The notes under the pieces: generated by a model
Database searches by the model: none
Seen by the model: the letters and a program-made list of their open reading frames with translations, nothing else
Told to the model about the DNA's origin: nothing
Made by a program: the position numbers and the translations under genes
Shown: piece after piece, positions 1 to 10,334 of the stretch
How positions within the stretch are numbered: position 1 is the stretch's first letter
How the letters are laid out: each line of letters opens with the position of its first letter
Source of the DNA: Ephydatia muelleri
Lineage: Eukaryota > Porifera > Demospongiae > Spongillida > Spongillidae
NCBI GenBank assembly: GCA_013339895.1
Contig: JABACO010000001.1
Location: 9,552,515 to 9,616,514, forward strand
Direction of reading: 5' to 3'
Length of the DNA stretch: 64,000 nt

Positions 1-2536
1 CTTGTACCTCTGCTGAGCTTTCTTCAATGCATCACAAGCGTGTTTCCGTGCAGTTGAGAGACACAAGACCAGTTCCTCCCGATAATCTTCCACATTTGTG
101 GTTTGCACCTCTTTAGGGGGAAGTATTGCTGCCTCAGTAGGAGTTCTGCAATCCACTCCAAATAACAAGAAGGAAGGTTTTTCCTGGGTGGAGTCATGTG
201 CTGTGTTACGGTATGCCCATAGCACGCCAGATAGATACCTGTCCCACTGGTTGCCAAACACCGCAGCCTGCTTCCTCAGCATGGTCTTTAGTGTCCGGTT
301 GAACCTTTCAACCATACCATCGCATTGAGGATGGTAAGCAGTGGTGTTAAGTTTCTTGATGCCTAGTAGTTTGCAGACATCTAGCATCAAGTGTGACAGC
401 AAATTAGTACCACAGTCTGTCAGCAATGCTTCAGGAACTCACTATCTCTTCAGTCAGCAGCTTCACTATCCTCTCGGTCTTCTGGTCGGGAACAGGATAT
501 ACCATGGGCCATTTAGTTAGGAAGTCTTGGAAGACGACCACATATCTATTCCCTTGACTGGTTACTGGAAGTTCCATTAGGTCTAACCCAATGATCTGAA
601 ATGGTCTTTGTACTGGGATTGGTGACAAATGGGGCTTGCTAGGTCGACAACCACCAGTGGCAGTAGCACATTCCGGACAGGACTTGCAAAATGTGACAAT
701 GTCTGCATGCATGTTCTCCCACCACCAATGCCTGGAGAGTTGGTTGTACAGCCTGGCACCACTGAAGTGACCACCAAATTTACCTCCATGGCATTCCTCC
801 ATCACCTTCCTCTGCAACTGCTTTGGGAGTACTACTCTTCGTCCTCCATCCTTCTTCTGATCCACGAAGTACAGAATGTCATCCACTATGCAGAACAATG
901 GGCCTTGCAATGCCATTTTGCGAGCTTTCTTCTCATCGGCTGGAAGCACATTCTGCTGCAAGAATGCAATGATTTCCTGAATGCTTGGGTCCTTCCGCTG
1001 CTCTTCCTTGAGGTCACTCAGCTCACCAACAGTGGGGCTTGACTCCAGTATATGGGAGATGCTCCTACTTTGAACCACTGTAACTTGGACCTCTTCGTCA
1101 GCCTCACCACCAGGTGTTCCCACTGGACTGCGTGAAAGCGCATCGGCGTTGGAGTTGCTTTTACCTGACTTGTAGATGATGTGAACATGTTTCGCACCAC
1201 TCTCATACACTTTGCTCCACCAACGTGCGTGTTTTCCTGATGGGTTGGGTGTTTCCAAAACTGCCTTGACAGCTGAGTGGTCAGTGTAGACCGTGACTTC
1301 ATTCCCATATATGTAAGTTCGGACATGTGTCAGTGCCCAGACAACAGCCAATGTCTCCAACTCTGTGATGCCATAGTTGCTCTCCGCCTTGCATAGGCTC
1401 CTGCTTGCATATGCAATCGGATGGACCAAACCATCATCCTGGCACTGGGAGAGTACTGCTCCTAGACCACTTCCACTGGCGTCTGTCTCCAAGATGAAAG
1501 GTTTCTGGAAGCACGGGTAGGCCAGAACAGGGGCTGCGGTAAGTCTTTCCATAAGTTCCCGAAAGGCAGTTTCACACTCCTCGGTCCAAACAAAGTCAGC
1601 TCCCTTCCGTGTCAGGTTATGAAGTGGCCTGGCTATACCAGAGAAGCAGGGAATGCATCTCCTGTAGTAAGCACACATGCCCAGGTACTGACGAACACCC
1701 TTGAGGCTGTTTGGTCTGGCAAAGTGCTGTACTGCTTCCACATGCTTGGCTTGAGTCTTGAGCCCTGAGCGCGTGATAACATGGCCCAAATATTCAACTT
1801 CTTCCCTGACAAAGCGACACTTTGAGGGCTTAAGCTTGAGGTTAGCAGTGATGATTTGTTCCAGGACAAGCTGGAGGTGGTGTATATGCTCTTCCAAGCT
1901 TGACAAGAAAACCAAGATGTTATCAATGTAAACAGACACAAAGTCAGGTCCATTTTCTGGGTTCAGACCCATCAAGACTTTTTGCATCAACCTTTGGAAA
2001 ACTGAAGGAGCGTTGGTCAATCCAAAAGGCATGACCCTGAATTCGAACAACCCTTGGGGAGTTGCGAATGCAGTCTTTTCCATAGACTTCTGATGAACCC
2101 TTATCTGCCAGAACCCTGCGGCTAGGTCTAATGTTGAGAAGTACTTGCAGTCATAGAGCTGATCAAGTAAGTCATCCACTCTTGGGAGTGGGAAAGTGTC
2201 TGCCTTAGTAACCGCATTCAAGTTTCTGTAATCCACACAGAAGTGACATCCGTCCTTTTTCCTCACCAAAACCACTGGACTAGACCATGGGCTCTCGGAT
2301 GGAGTGATGACTCTTGTGTCCAGGAGCTTCTTGACCTGACGAGCAACTTCCTCTCGAACTGCAAAAGGCATTCTGCGCAGAGGTGTCCTCTTTGGTTCAG
2401 CCTGCCCAGTGTTGATCTCCAACTGCACTAGATCAGTTTCCCCTCTCTCATCTTCTGTAAGGCTGAAAGCCTCATGATATCTGGAAATCGTGTTCAACAA
2501 CTCTGCCTTGTTCTCGCAGACATCTGATGCCTCCAA
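1..2536 (-). pseudogene. pol: Reverse transcriptase, RNase H and integrase region of the Ty3/Gypsy element
   Basis: A 701-residue frame (431-2536) carries the family's domains in order: the reverse transcriptase entry ITPSESPWSSPVVLVRKKDG near residue 80, the palm with LPFG-type box MPFGLTNAPSVFQRLM near 165, RNase H starting FILETDASGSGLGAVLSQ near 345 and YTDHSAVKAVL near 415, the HHCC integrase zinc finger (HGGKFGGHF...CKSCPECAT) near 585-625, and the integrase core start IGLDLMELPVTSQGNRYVVV near 650. The remaining integrase core, with AYHPQCDGMVERFNR-like sequence, reads toward position 1 and leaves the window. Confidence 0.92.
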
Positions 2537-3270
2537 ATTCCATCAGTTTCTTCTTCCTGTCTTCTCTCTCTTCACTGGTCCATATAGTGTTCACGTAAGC
2601 CTTTTCTCTCTGTCGCTCATTCTTCACCTCACATAGTTCTGCGGGTGACACCCTTCCAATCCCAACACCTTCATCCAGGACTGCTGTATAGCCACCTGTG
2701 TTCTCTACCAAGAGATAAGCAATCCCATCGTCATCTGAGCAAATGATATAGTCTTGGACATGTATCTTACTGCTGTCATACAAGGTGTGATCAGCTTCAA
2801 AGGCCAAAGGTACTGATGAAGAGTCCCTTGTCACCTTATCCACATGAACAGGAACGACAACACCTTTTTGGGGCGGTATACGTAGTGAGGAGATTAACCT
2901 GACGGTTATTCTGGGAACATTGACTTTTTCCTCGGTCGGCTTTGTCGGTTGGTGCTCTGCTGACTTTCTCCCTCCTCGCCATGGTTCGGCTGAAGGGTGG
3001 TATGTGATGATACCCAACTGCCTACAGACTCCTTCTGAGAGCAGCAGCTGGTCGTGGGCATCAAACTTGATGTATACAGGTGTAGTCATGGTTTTGTCAT
3101 TGAATGTCAAATTCAAGTCTAATCGTCCATCTAAGTGAAAAGTTTGCTGACAATATATGCGAGGCACTTTGTCCACCTTCTTGAAGTCCTTCTTCCTGAT
3201 GTGAGTATGTGTAGCTAGCTTCTGGAACAGTCCTCCACCCATGATAGTGATGTCTGAGCCACTGTCATGA
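2472..3270 (-). pseudogene. Retropepsin (aspartic protease) region of the Ty3/Gypsy element
   Basis: A DSGSD aspartic-protease motif can be read on the minus strand near 3255-3270, directly after the gag end, followed by about 250 residues in the 2472-3242 frame. The stretch IKFDAHDQLLLSEGVCRQLG fits the second half of a retropepsin fold that precedes reverse transcriptase in invertebrate Gypsy elements. It overlaps gag and reverse transcriptase slightly, a normal arrangement for the family. Confidence 0.8.
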
Positions 3271-4762
3271 TGCCATACATGGGGACACCACCAATGGTCA
3301 CTTTCACGCAGTGAGACTTGCTCCCGTGATCAGATACTTGCACCTGCTTTACTCCTGAAGATTCTCTAGCATGTGAGCCTGATGCCTGCTTAGCCTTGGA
3401 GTTGTGTTGCTTGTTAGCTCTACACTCAGTCGAAATATGACCAAACTTCTTGCAGTTAAAGCACTGTTTCAGCTGAGAGCCACTGGACGTCTGTGTAGTA
3501 GCCTGTCCAGGTTCACACCCTTGTCTATCAGATCGTGGATTGCTCCCTGGTTTGTGGTACTGCTCCCTCTTCTTCAAGCTTGCCATTCTTCGTTCTTCAT
3601 TCTTGGCCGCTATACATAGCTCCTTGTAGTTGGCTGCCCCTGACACAGCCGGCGACTTCATGATCTCCTGCTTGAGCCCTTCCTGTAGCTGACTGTAAAG
3701 AAGTGCGTCCCTGGTTTCACTAGACATGTTGTCCCTTCCATATGCTATTCTAAAAGTACGCTCCAGACGTAGTACAAGCTCAGCAACTGTCTCTTTGTCT
3801 CCTTGAGAGAGATGGCGGAAATCTTGTGCTGCCAAGATTTTCCCTCCAGTGTCTAGGCGAGATCTGAGTGCAGTAACATAGCTACTCTTCTCCTTCTGGT
3901 CAACTAACATCCATTCCTGCAACGCTTTCCCTTTGAGGTGACCTGCCAGTTGAAGTAGCTTATCTGACCCAGACCATCCATTCCACTCAGCAGTTCGTTC
4001 AAGAGAAGGTAACCAGTCATCGAAGAGTACTTCATAGGAGTCACCGGAGAACCACTCAATGGGAGGCGTTTACCACTGCGTTTAGTAGTCAACCCAGTTG
4101 CAGGGGTAGGTGAAACGGGTATGTGGTGATGATACTGTTGAGACAGAACTTGCAGGTGAGCAATTGTTTGCTGCCCTTTGTGCTTCTGCTAGCTGTCGCT
4201 TGAGAGACTTGATCTCTTCTTCCGCGCTGCCCATCAAAGAATCAAACTGTCGGAGCTGAGCACAGTTTGCACTCCATACTTCACTCAACCGTTCCTTACA
4301 AACTGTAAGTGCTGCATCCAGCTCGTCTCTCTCTCTCCTCGTCACCAGAAGAGCTTCACGTAACTCTTCAATGCTGTCATCTTCTTCCTGTGCAGTATCG
4401 ACTTGCCTTTGAGCCTCCATGTCCCCTGCGCCCTCCGTACCTGTGTTGTCTGCTACCTCTTCGTCCTCCCGGTGCACTGGTGCTGCTTCAAGGAAAACAC
4501 CCTTGACGTCCTGCAACTGAAGGTGCGCGGATTCACCCACATCTGCTTCCTTGACCACAACTTGAACATTCTGCGGTTCGTACTCCATTTCTCTAAGTTT
4601 CCCTTCAATTATCTGAAGCAGGTCAGTGGCAGACGCCTTCGTCGGTAGCTGCAACGCCGCCGCTAACTGCGTAAGGTATGCTACTGTGAGGCGCTTGGAG
4701 TTCAACGGGAAAGTCGATTGTCGAGCACGTGACTCCTGAGTGTCGGCTCTTTCGCTTGCCAT
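3215..4762 (-). pseudogene. gag: Gag region of the Ty3/Gypsy element
   Basis: The first part, starting with MASERADTQESRARQSTF at 4762, is charged, with a short helical segment near residues 20-55 and a coiled-coil-like stretch (residues about 130-200) rich in E, R and L. The later part has a capsid-like region followed by one CCHC zinc knuckle, CFNCKKFGHISTECR, near 3435-3480, as expected for a Gypsy nucleocapsid. It acts in particle assembly and RNA packaging in this family. It is a fossil and does not read through as one frame. Confidence 0.85.
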
Positions 4763-5345
4763 CCCGAAAATGGCGACAACAAAAACGTATCAAATAGCTT
4801 AGGCTGCCTAAATACCCTAAACTATGATGGATTCCAATGGGTCTCGGTGGGATTTCCACTGTAACGTCGTATCCGACAGCCCTGGTGCCACGTTCTTATC
4901 TTATCGTATTCATACACATTACATCACTCCCCAATAACTAACTACTAGCAATGTTACATATATGCAGTAGTTCTCTTTATCGTCGGTGTCGCACTCCTCC
5001 CTGGTCTGTCATGTTGGACAGGCATAATTTTTTGTCCGGATCTCACCTTGCTGCTGTTATACTTTTTTCTTTTTTTCAAGAACTCACGATTTCTTCTTAT
5101 TCGTTGTTACTTGCCGCATTGAACTGACCATTTTCCTTGGGGTTCAGATGAATTCTCCCACACGATCCATCATGGTACTGAGGGTAGAATGTATACGTCA
5201 CTTTTATAGCAAACATCAAGTATCGTTGGAATATTCATATTATCAACAACGTTCCTTATTAAATTTAAATAGTGATAAAAATTTTAAACACTGAAACCTT
5301 TCATCAATCTACAGCTCAGAATCGCATGTACATAACACATCCTGT
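4763..5345 (-). other. Element leader and presumed LTR, ends not resolved
   Basis: This AT-rich stretch lies upstream of gag on the minus strand. The other LTR is outside the window, so the LTR cannot be delimited by comparison, and no clear TG...CA pair could be fixed by eye. No other gene is visible here. Confidence 0.35.
4877..4890 (-). promoter_or_regulatory. Candidate primer-binding site
   Basis: On the minus strand TGGCACCAGGGCTG begins with TGG, the complement of a tRNA CCA end, and lies about 115 bases before the gag start, where a Gypsy primer-binding site is expected. The tRNA was not identified. Confidence 0.5.
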
Positions 5346-5419
5346 GTGCTCATCTATCAATGTCCGTTGCTTTTTTTTCTCCTTTGATAGGTGCACATAG
5401 TGATTCTGAGTCATCATCA

Positions 5420-6851
5420 TCATCTAGACATGAAAGTGATTGTACTCCCATCGTCTTGTATCTCGTCTTGTGCACCTTGGTCACCTTCCTCTTGTACCTC
5501 ATCTTGTGCACCTTGATCACCTTCATCTTGTACCTCATCTTGTGCACCTTGGTCACCTTCCTCTTGTACCTCATCTTGGTCATCTTGTACCTCATCTTTC
5601 TGTTGTTTTCTGTATTCAATGAGTGCGTCGATCTCCTCCCTTTTGCACAAGATAATACTCACTCGACTTTCTGCGAATCTTGGGAGTTCGTACTCTGAAT
5701 GGAAATTATCAAACCCTTGAGCAATGCTAGTTAACTCTCCATGTGTCACATAGGATGCATAGTACTGAGCAGTTGCATGGACGTAGGGGCATTTAGACCA
5801 GCAGTTTTCCTACCAGCGAGTGTATGGGCATACTTTGAACGATGTAATGTAAGACACCCCTTGATACTCCTCTCTGGAATCATAATGCCTCAAACTAAAA
5901 TTTCTTGGTACTGTAAGCATCTTTGAACCTCGACGTTTGAGTTCGTCGTTGATAAATATGTATAGTGTCCTTTTTAGTAAATATTCGATGTGCACATGCC
6001 TTTCGAAAGACATTGGTCACTAGTGCTTGTACATTTAAATATATGTCAAAATGTATATGTATATCGCCATATAGAGTTAATGGTTTACATTGCGGTGGTT
6101 TAGTTGTACCAACATATAAGTATTTTGTTATATGCCTTACATGCATAAAGAGATAACACTCATCTATAATGATAATTCCAAACCCTCTGTTAAAATATTT
6201 ACGAACTCTATTTGCATAAATGGGAGAAAGATTATTAGAATTAAAACAATTTAATCCACGTTCTACAGCGAATCGACCTGCACATGAAGCATATACGTTT
6301 TCTCCAGTCCATACTAGCTATAGCTGATGAACCCATATCAGCTTGATCCAACAATGTTGATATATTACTAATTACCTTGCTGATAATTCTAAAAATACAC
6401 GGTCGTAGTATATATTGACTAGAACTTATATGATGCCAGGCATGTACTGTCACACAATCATAATCAATTAATTTAAAATGTGGCTGTATTAATCGCACGA
6501 ATGCAGTGATCCTTAATTTAAGATCTTCGTCTATTATTGGAATCAGATTCTTAATAAATATAAAATCAATGCTATTATATAATCTAGTACTGCTAGTTTT
6601 ATCATTTTCCACGATCTGATCTACGCTGTTCATAAGGAGTGCAGATACAAATCCGCCTGTGATTACCATGATAAAATCAAGATGGCATCATAATGGCATA
6701 TATGCACAAACTTTAGCATATGTATTAGCTCTATGTTTAAAATTGGTATTTCGCAATCTCGGTCGAATAATAGCATATTGATAATTAACTTAGATTGAAT
6801 ATTTGTGATTTCTTCATAAGGACGAAAGTTGTCAATGCTAGTAATGATCAT
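5420..6851 (-). pseudogene. Remnant of a nucleotidyltransferase/ankyrin-type protein of giant-virus style
   Basis: Minus-strand pieces give, in order: ITSIDNFRPYEEITNIQSKL, then VITGGFVSALLMN followed by SIDFIFI, then LIDYDCVTVHAW and YILRP, then ANRVRKYFNRGFGIIII, then a C-terminal part with an acidic repeat. This sequence of GG.-SALL, xIDxFI, DxDC and RxxKYxxRGF boxes resembles, from memory, an uncharacterised family found in nucleocytoplasmic large DNA viruses and in some fungal and metazoan ankyrin proteins. The region is more AT-rich than its neighbours. It is broken in several places and is treated here as an old copy, whether viral or host in origin. Function is unknown; the family call needs a profile search. 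Confidence 0.4.
5478..5600 (-). repeat. 36-bp coding minisatellite, about 3 copies
   Basis: The unit encodes the 12-residue acidic repeat EEGDQGAQDEVQ on the minus strand, inside the C-terminal part of a 109-residue frame (5420-5749). Copies differ by a few bases. A run of serine and aspartate codons flanks it. Confidence 0.85.
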
Positions 6852-7044
6852 ACGACATATTTAATAATTAATAGTGATGAAAACAATTCAAACCTGTTAC
6901 ACTGTACTGTATGCTACGCGATGCTGCATATCATGCTACACAGGTGTGGCCGGTGTTTTGGGGATGGCAGGATTGGAGTGTGGTTTGGTTTGGGTAGAGG
7001 GGATGGTGAGGATGATGGTGCTGGTGGTAATAAAGCTAGTGAAG

Positions 7045-7480
7045 TCTGATGAGATGAAGTCTGATGAGGAGATAAAGGCTGATGAGGAGATGAAGGCTGA
7101 TGAGGAGATGAAGGCTGATGAGGATATGAAGGCTGATGAGGATATGAAGGCTGATGAGGAGATGAAGGCTGATGAGGAGATGAAGGCTGATGAGGAGATG
7201 AAGGCTGATGAGGATGAGATGAAGTCTGATGAGGATATGAAGTCTGATGAGGAGATGAAGGCTGATGAGGAGATGAAGGCTGATGAGGAGATGAAGGCTG
7301 ATGAGGAGATGAAGGCTGATGAGGAGATGAAGGCTGATGAGGAGATGAAGTCTGATGAGGAAGATGAAGGCTGATGAGGAGATGAAGGCTGATGTGGAGA
7401 TGAAGGCTGATGAGGAGATGAAGGCTGATGAGGAGATGAAGGCTGATGAGGAGATGAAGGCTGAGGAGGAGATGAAGGTG
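7045..7480 (+). repeat. 18-bp minisatellite, about 24 copies
   Basis: The unit GATGAGGAGATGAAGGCT repeats with single-base variants (gatatg, aagtct, one 6-bp deletion). On the plus strand it reads DEEMKA; on the minus strand it reads SPHQPS or SAFISS depending on frame. It sits inside copy A of the proline-rich gene, where copy B has about 6 units and copy D none. Confidence 0.97.
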
Positions 7481-7742
7481 AGAATGTTGCTGGGGATGAT
7501 GCTACTGGAGGTGAGTGTAACTGCCTCTGGTTAGAGATGGCAGCAGCCTCCAGTAGCTCGATCCTCTCCAGCATCCCATGAAAGTTCCTATCTAATCGTT
7601 GGAACATCAAAAGGAATTTTGTCTCCAATGCAGCCAATGGAGATGACCCTGCATCATCATTCATCTCATGGGATTGAGATGATGACGGTCGTTCCTCGTG
7701 TGGCTGGTTCGGAGGAGGTGGTCCTTCGGCTGGTGGTTGGAT

Positions 7743-7832
7743 GGGGGGGGGGGGGGGGGGGCTGGTCCTTCAGCTGGTGGTTGGATGGATGGGTCTGGTC
7801 CTCCAGCTGGTGGTTGGTTGGGGGGGGGGGGG
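7743..7832 (+). repeat. Two poly-G tracts with flanking repeats
   Basis: Runs of 19 G (7743-7761) and 13 G (7820-7832) lie in the proline-rich linker of copy A, coding PPPP on the minus strand. Tract length is unreliable in most sequencing data. Confidence 0.9.
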
Positions 7833-7922
7833 CTGGTCCTCTAGTAGGTATTACTGCCCCTTGTTCCAGTGCTGCCAGAAGGTCTGACAGGTGATTCTGG
7901 ACACATTTGGCAGAACGTAGTT

Positions 7923-9293
7923 CTAAAATACACATGCAAAGCACTTCATACTGGGTTTTGCAACAATAGCATCCAAAAATGCCCTGCACGTTCAGCTGAA
8001 CAAATTGCATATTTGCTAAAATGTACTGCGTGATCATGAATTTAAAAAGCAATTACCATTTCTCACTTTCATAATACACGTGAAAGCAAATTAACTGACC
8101 ACATTGGATGGTACAGCTCTTAATATTTAATTTGCTTGAGTTTAATAATTAACAAAGTCATACGTTTACATGAATGTATGAATATAATTTATTAAACTTC
8201 ATCAATTTAATGGCCACTATTTGACCATGATTACAATGAAATTAGAGGGTCCTGCTATACTGGTTTGTAGTCTTCTTGCCTTCTCATCTCCATTCAACTG
8301 CTTAGATCCACAGTGTTTTCTAGTCAGTCATTGTGTTGTACATCCATCTTTGGGTTGACGAATCCTCAGTTCAGCAACCTAGCACAGATGCATGTTGTAC
8401 TCAGCTAGCTTTTCTTCAGACATGAGTTCTTAAACAAATATTATGTAGCAATTCATTCTCGTAACGGTTCATGTGAGGCAGCTGGACTTGTGATCATGAT
8501 GGGTTCATGTGAGGCAGCTGGACTTGCCATCATGAGGAGGTAATTTTAAAAACAAATGTCAATTGAAATAGACGGTGGTCATAAACTGATCTCTTATATT
8601 TCCCTATAGTATTTAAAACCATCTTGTTTACCTGAAACTGAAGATTGTGAGGACCAGGGCTAAGAGATTGTGAAGGTTAGCTTCCCTATATTGCGTTAAT
8701 CATTCTTGACATATTGTGGGTTGCTCATGTAAGTACAAAAGTGTAATTCATTTATAGTGTTTAGAAGTAGTCAGAACTATAAAAGTAGCCTGTCCTTTTG
8801 TCAATATTTAATTAAGGCGGGCTATCCTATTTCATAATTGTGTTATACATCAATGCTTTGACGAATTGTACAATTTAGATTTAATCACCAGGCACCTGTG
8901 CTTACAATTTGCTTACACTTTGCTTATAGTCCTGAAGATGCATCTGTTCTGTGATAGTTTGAGGACATATAATTGAATTGAGTTGGATGATCTGTTGGTA
9001 ACATCTGTGGCACTGGCAAAGTGTTTCTCAAAGCAACTATATAGAGCTACTGATTCTTTGCACAATTGACTGAGCAAATTATGTTGGGCAAGTATGTGTG
9101 CAAGTCATTTTAAAGTACAAATACCGCAGAATTTATGTAACATTACATTATATGCAAAGGACAATGAAATAATTTAGTTCCGATCAATGATGCATCAGAT
9201 TTGTAAACAAGTAGTGTTAAAATGCTTAGCTTATTTTATATATATAATGTACATGTAAAGCAAAGAGTATAAAATCCATATTATTACAACATA
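7923..9293 (-). other. Upstream flank of copy A, paralogous to 55.0-56.46 kb
   Basis: This non-coding stretch can be aligned by eye, base for base over long parts, with the flank of copy D: for example ctgaacaaattgcatattt at 7995-8015 and 55071, and ccactatttgaccatgatta at 8214 and 55295. It includes the tandem pair at 8467-8540. It probably holds intron and upstream sequence of the proline-rich gene. No independent coding region was seen. Confidence 0.75.
8467..8540 (+). repeat. Tandem pair of about 37 bp
   Basis: The motif GGTTCATGTGAGGCAGCTGG occurs twice in a row with the following ACTTG.ATCATGA. The same pair is present in the copy D flank (55548-55620), while the copy E flank has one unit (34743). 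Confidence 0.9.
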
Positions 9294-9296
9294 ATT

Positions 9297-9968
9297 CTGG
9301 CAGGGCAGTTTGGCAAAAAAGCAAAATTAAAGCCCCTCAGCAGACTTTATAAATCATAATTACAGGTGGAGCTTACCTTGAGTAGAATCGATGTCCCCAG
9401 CACTGCATTGAAAAAAGAATTAGAAGCCAATTTGCATGGACTACTTCGTGGATTTGTTCCAGTGCCAACATTGTTGATGAACGATCCATGTCAAAGCCTT
9501 CAGTCACTACACCTAGAATGCTACACCATCTTGGAATGTGAGCCTATGCACGACTTGAAGGGTCACATCCACAACCTAATAAACAGAGGGTAACAGCATA
9601 CTTAGAACCTTGTATCAAGCCACAGTGTGAAGCTGTTGTGTTCTTAGGGAAACAGGATTTCAAATGATATAATTGCAGGTATGGCAAATCACGCTAATCT
9701 CGTAGCAACACACAAACTAACAGAGACTACTCAGAAAAATAAAAATTCAACTCTAGGGTAGCAATAACTGCCCATGTGCATCCGATATTTCGAGTGCACA
9801 TATGGGGTAGAATATTCGTTGTGAAGTACACCAGACACAACAGAATCCATCATAGCACAAGCAATGTCAAAGTAATTAAAAGAGCCTGTGATTACAGGCA
9901 CACTGCTATACTACTCCTGATTAGCTTGATTACAGGCACACTGCTATACTACTCCTGATTAGCTTAAA
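9297..9968 (+). pseudogene. Fragment of the NGGQ/HDLKGH transposon-like ORF
   Basis: The frame VELTLSRIDVPSTALKKELE, then LLMNDPCQSLQSLHLECYTI and LECEPMHDLKGHIHNLINRG, is nearly identical to the long copy at 59.9-60.5 kb, and the match continues through following non-coding sequence to about 9968. Only this internal part is present. It abuts copy A directly at 9293-9297, the same neighbour relation as copy D and the long element but with the intervening 3.4 kb missing. The family is uncharacterised; a transposase or accessory role is a guess. Confidence 0.75.
9890..9968 (+). repeat. Tandem duplication of about 38 bp
   Basis: The stretch GATTACAGGCACACTGCTAT plus the following acTACTCCTGATTAGCTT occurs twice back to back. 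The paralogous site near 60495-60533 has only one unit, so this is a local duplication after the two copies separated. Confidence 0.93.
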
Positions 9969-10027
9969 GGATCGATATTAGAATGACAGATCTACATGGT
10001 GGTTCTGCTAATGCAAATAACTTAAAA

Positions 10028-10334
10028 CATGTTTCTTTTCTGGCTCTGCTTAAGCTTTCACGTTACACAGTCCATTTCGTTCCTGGCTCTGCTTGGTAGC
10101 TTTCACGTTCAGCCATCTGTTTAATTTCTTGGCTCTGCTTCATAGCTTTCATGTTCAGCGGCCGCTTCTTGACAGGCTCAGTCTGCTTGATACCTTCCGC
10201 GTTCAACAAGCCGTTTCTTTTCTACCTCTTCTTGATACCTTGCGCATTCAGTGACCCGTTTCATTTGTGGCTCTGCTTGATATCTTTAGCGTTCTGCGGC
10301 CTGTTTCGTTTCAGGCTCTGCTTTGTAGTATTCC
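10028..10334 (+). repeat. Degenerate minisatellite, about 55-bp unit, 6 copies
   Basis: Units begin GGCTCTGCTT and continue with ga/tAGCTTTCACGTTCAGC and GTTTCGTTTC-like ends. Spacing varies from 50 to 60 bp. One unit contains a NotI-like GCGGCCGC. No convincing protein repeat is encoded. Confidence 0.8.

Larger units (their letters stand above)
1..4890 (-). mobile_element. Ty3/Gypsy LTR retrotransposon, internal region, cut by the left window edge
   Basis: Reading on the minus strand from about 4762 to 1, the order is gag, aspartic protease, reverse transcriptase, RNase H and integrase, which is the Ty3/Gypsy order. The integrase is still open at position 1, so the 3' end and one LTR lie outside the window. 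The candidate primer-binding site near 4890 marks the other end of the internal region. The element is broken but well preserved, with roughly four or five interruptions over 4.8 kb, which suggests a fairly recent insertion. LTR divergence could not be used because only one end is present. Confidence 0.93.
6941..7922 (-). pseudogene. Copy A of the proline-rich multicopy gene, partial
   Basis: Minus-strand sequence begins after an AG acceptor at 7923-7924 with ELRSAKCVQNHLSDLLAALEQ, passes a proline-rich linker, then NDDAGSSPLAALETKFLLMF and GMLERIELLEAAAISNQRQL (both probably helical), then the SP-rich region. The same order is seen in copies B (29.3 kb) and D (55 kb). The SPHQPS hexapeptide tract is greatly expanded here and changes reading frame inside the tract. 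The copy ends abruptly at about 6941, which is a block boundary, so the C-terminal half is missing. The function is unknown. Confidence 0.75.

Noticed and set aside
629-1042. A 137-residue plus-strand frame
   Set aside because: It is the antisense shadow of the Gypsy integrase region.
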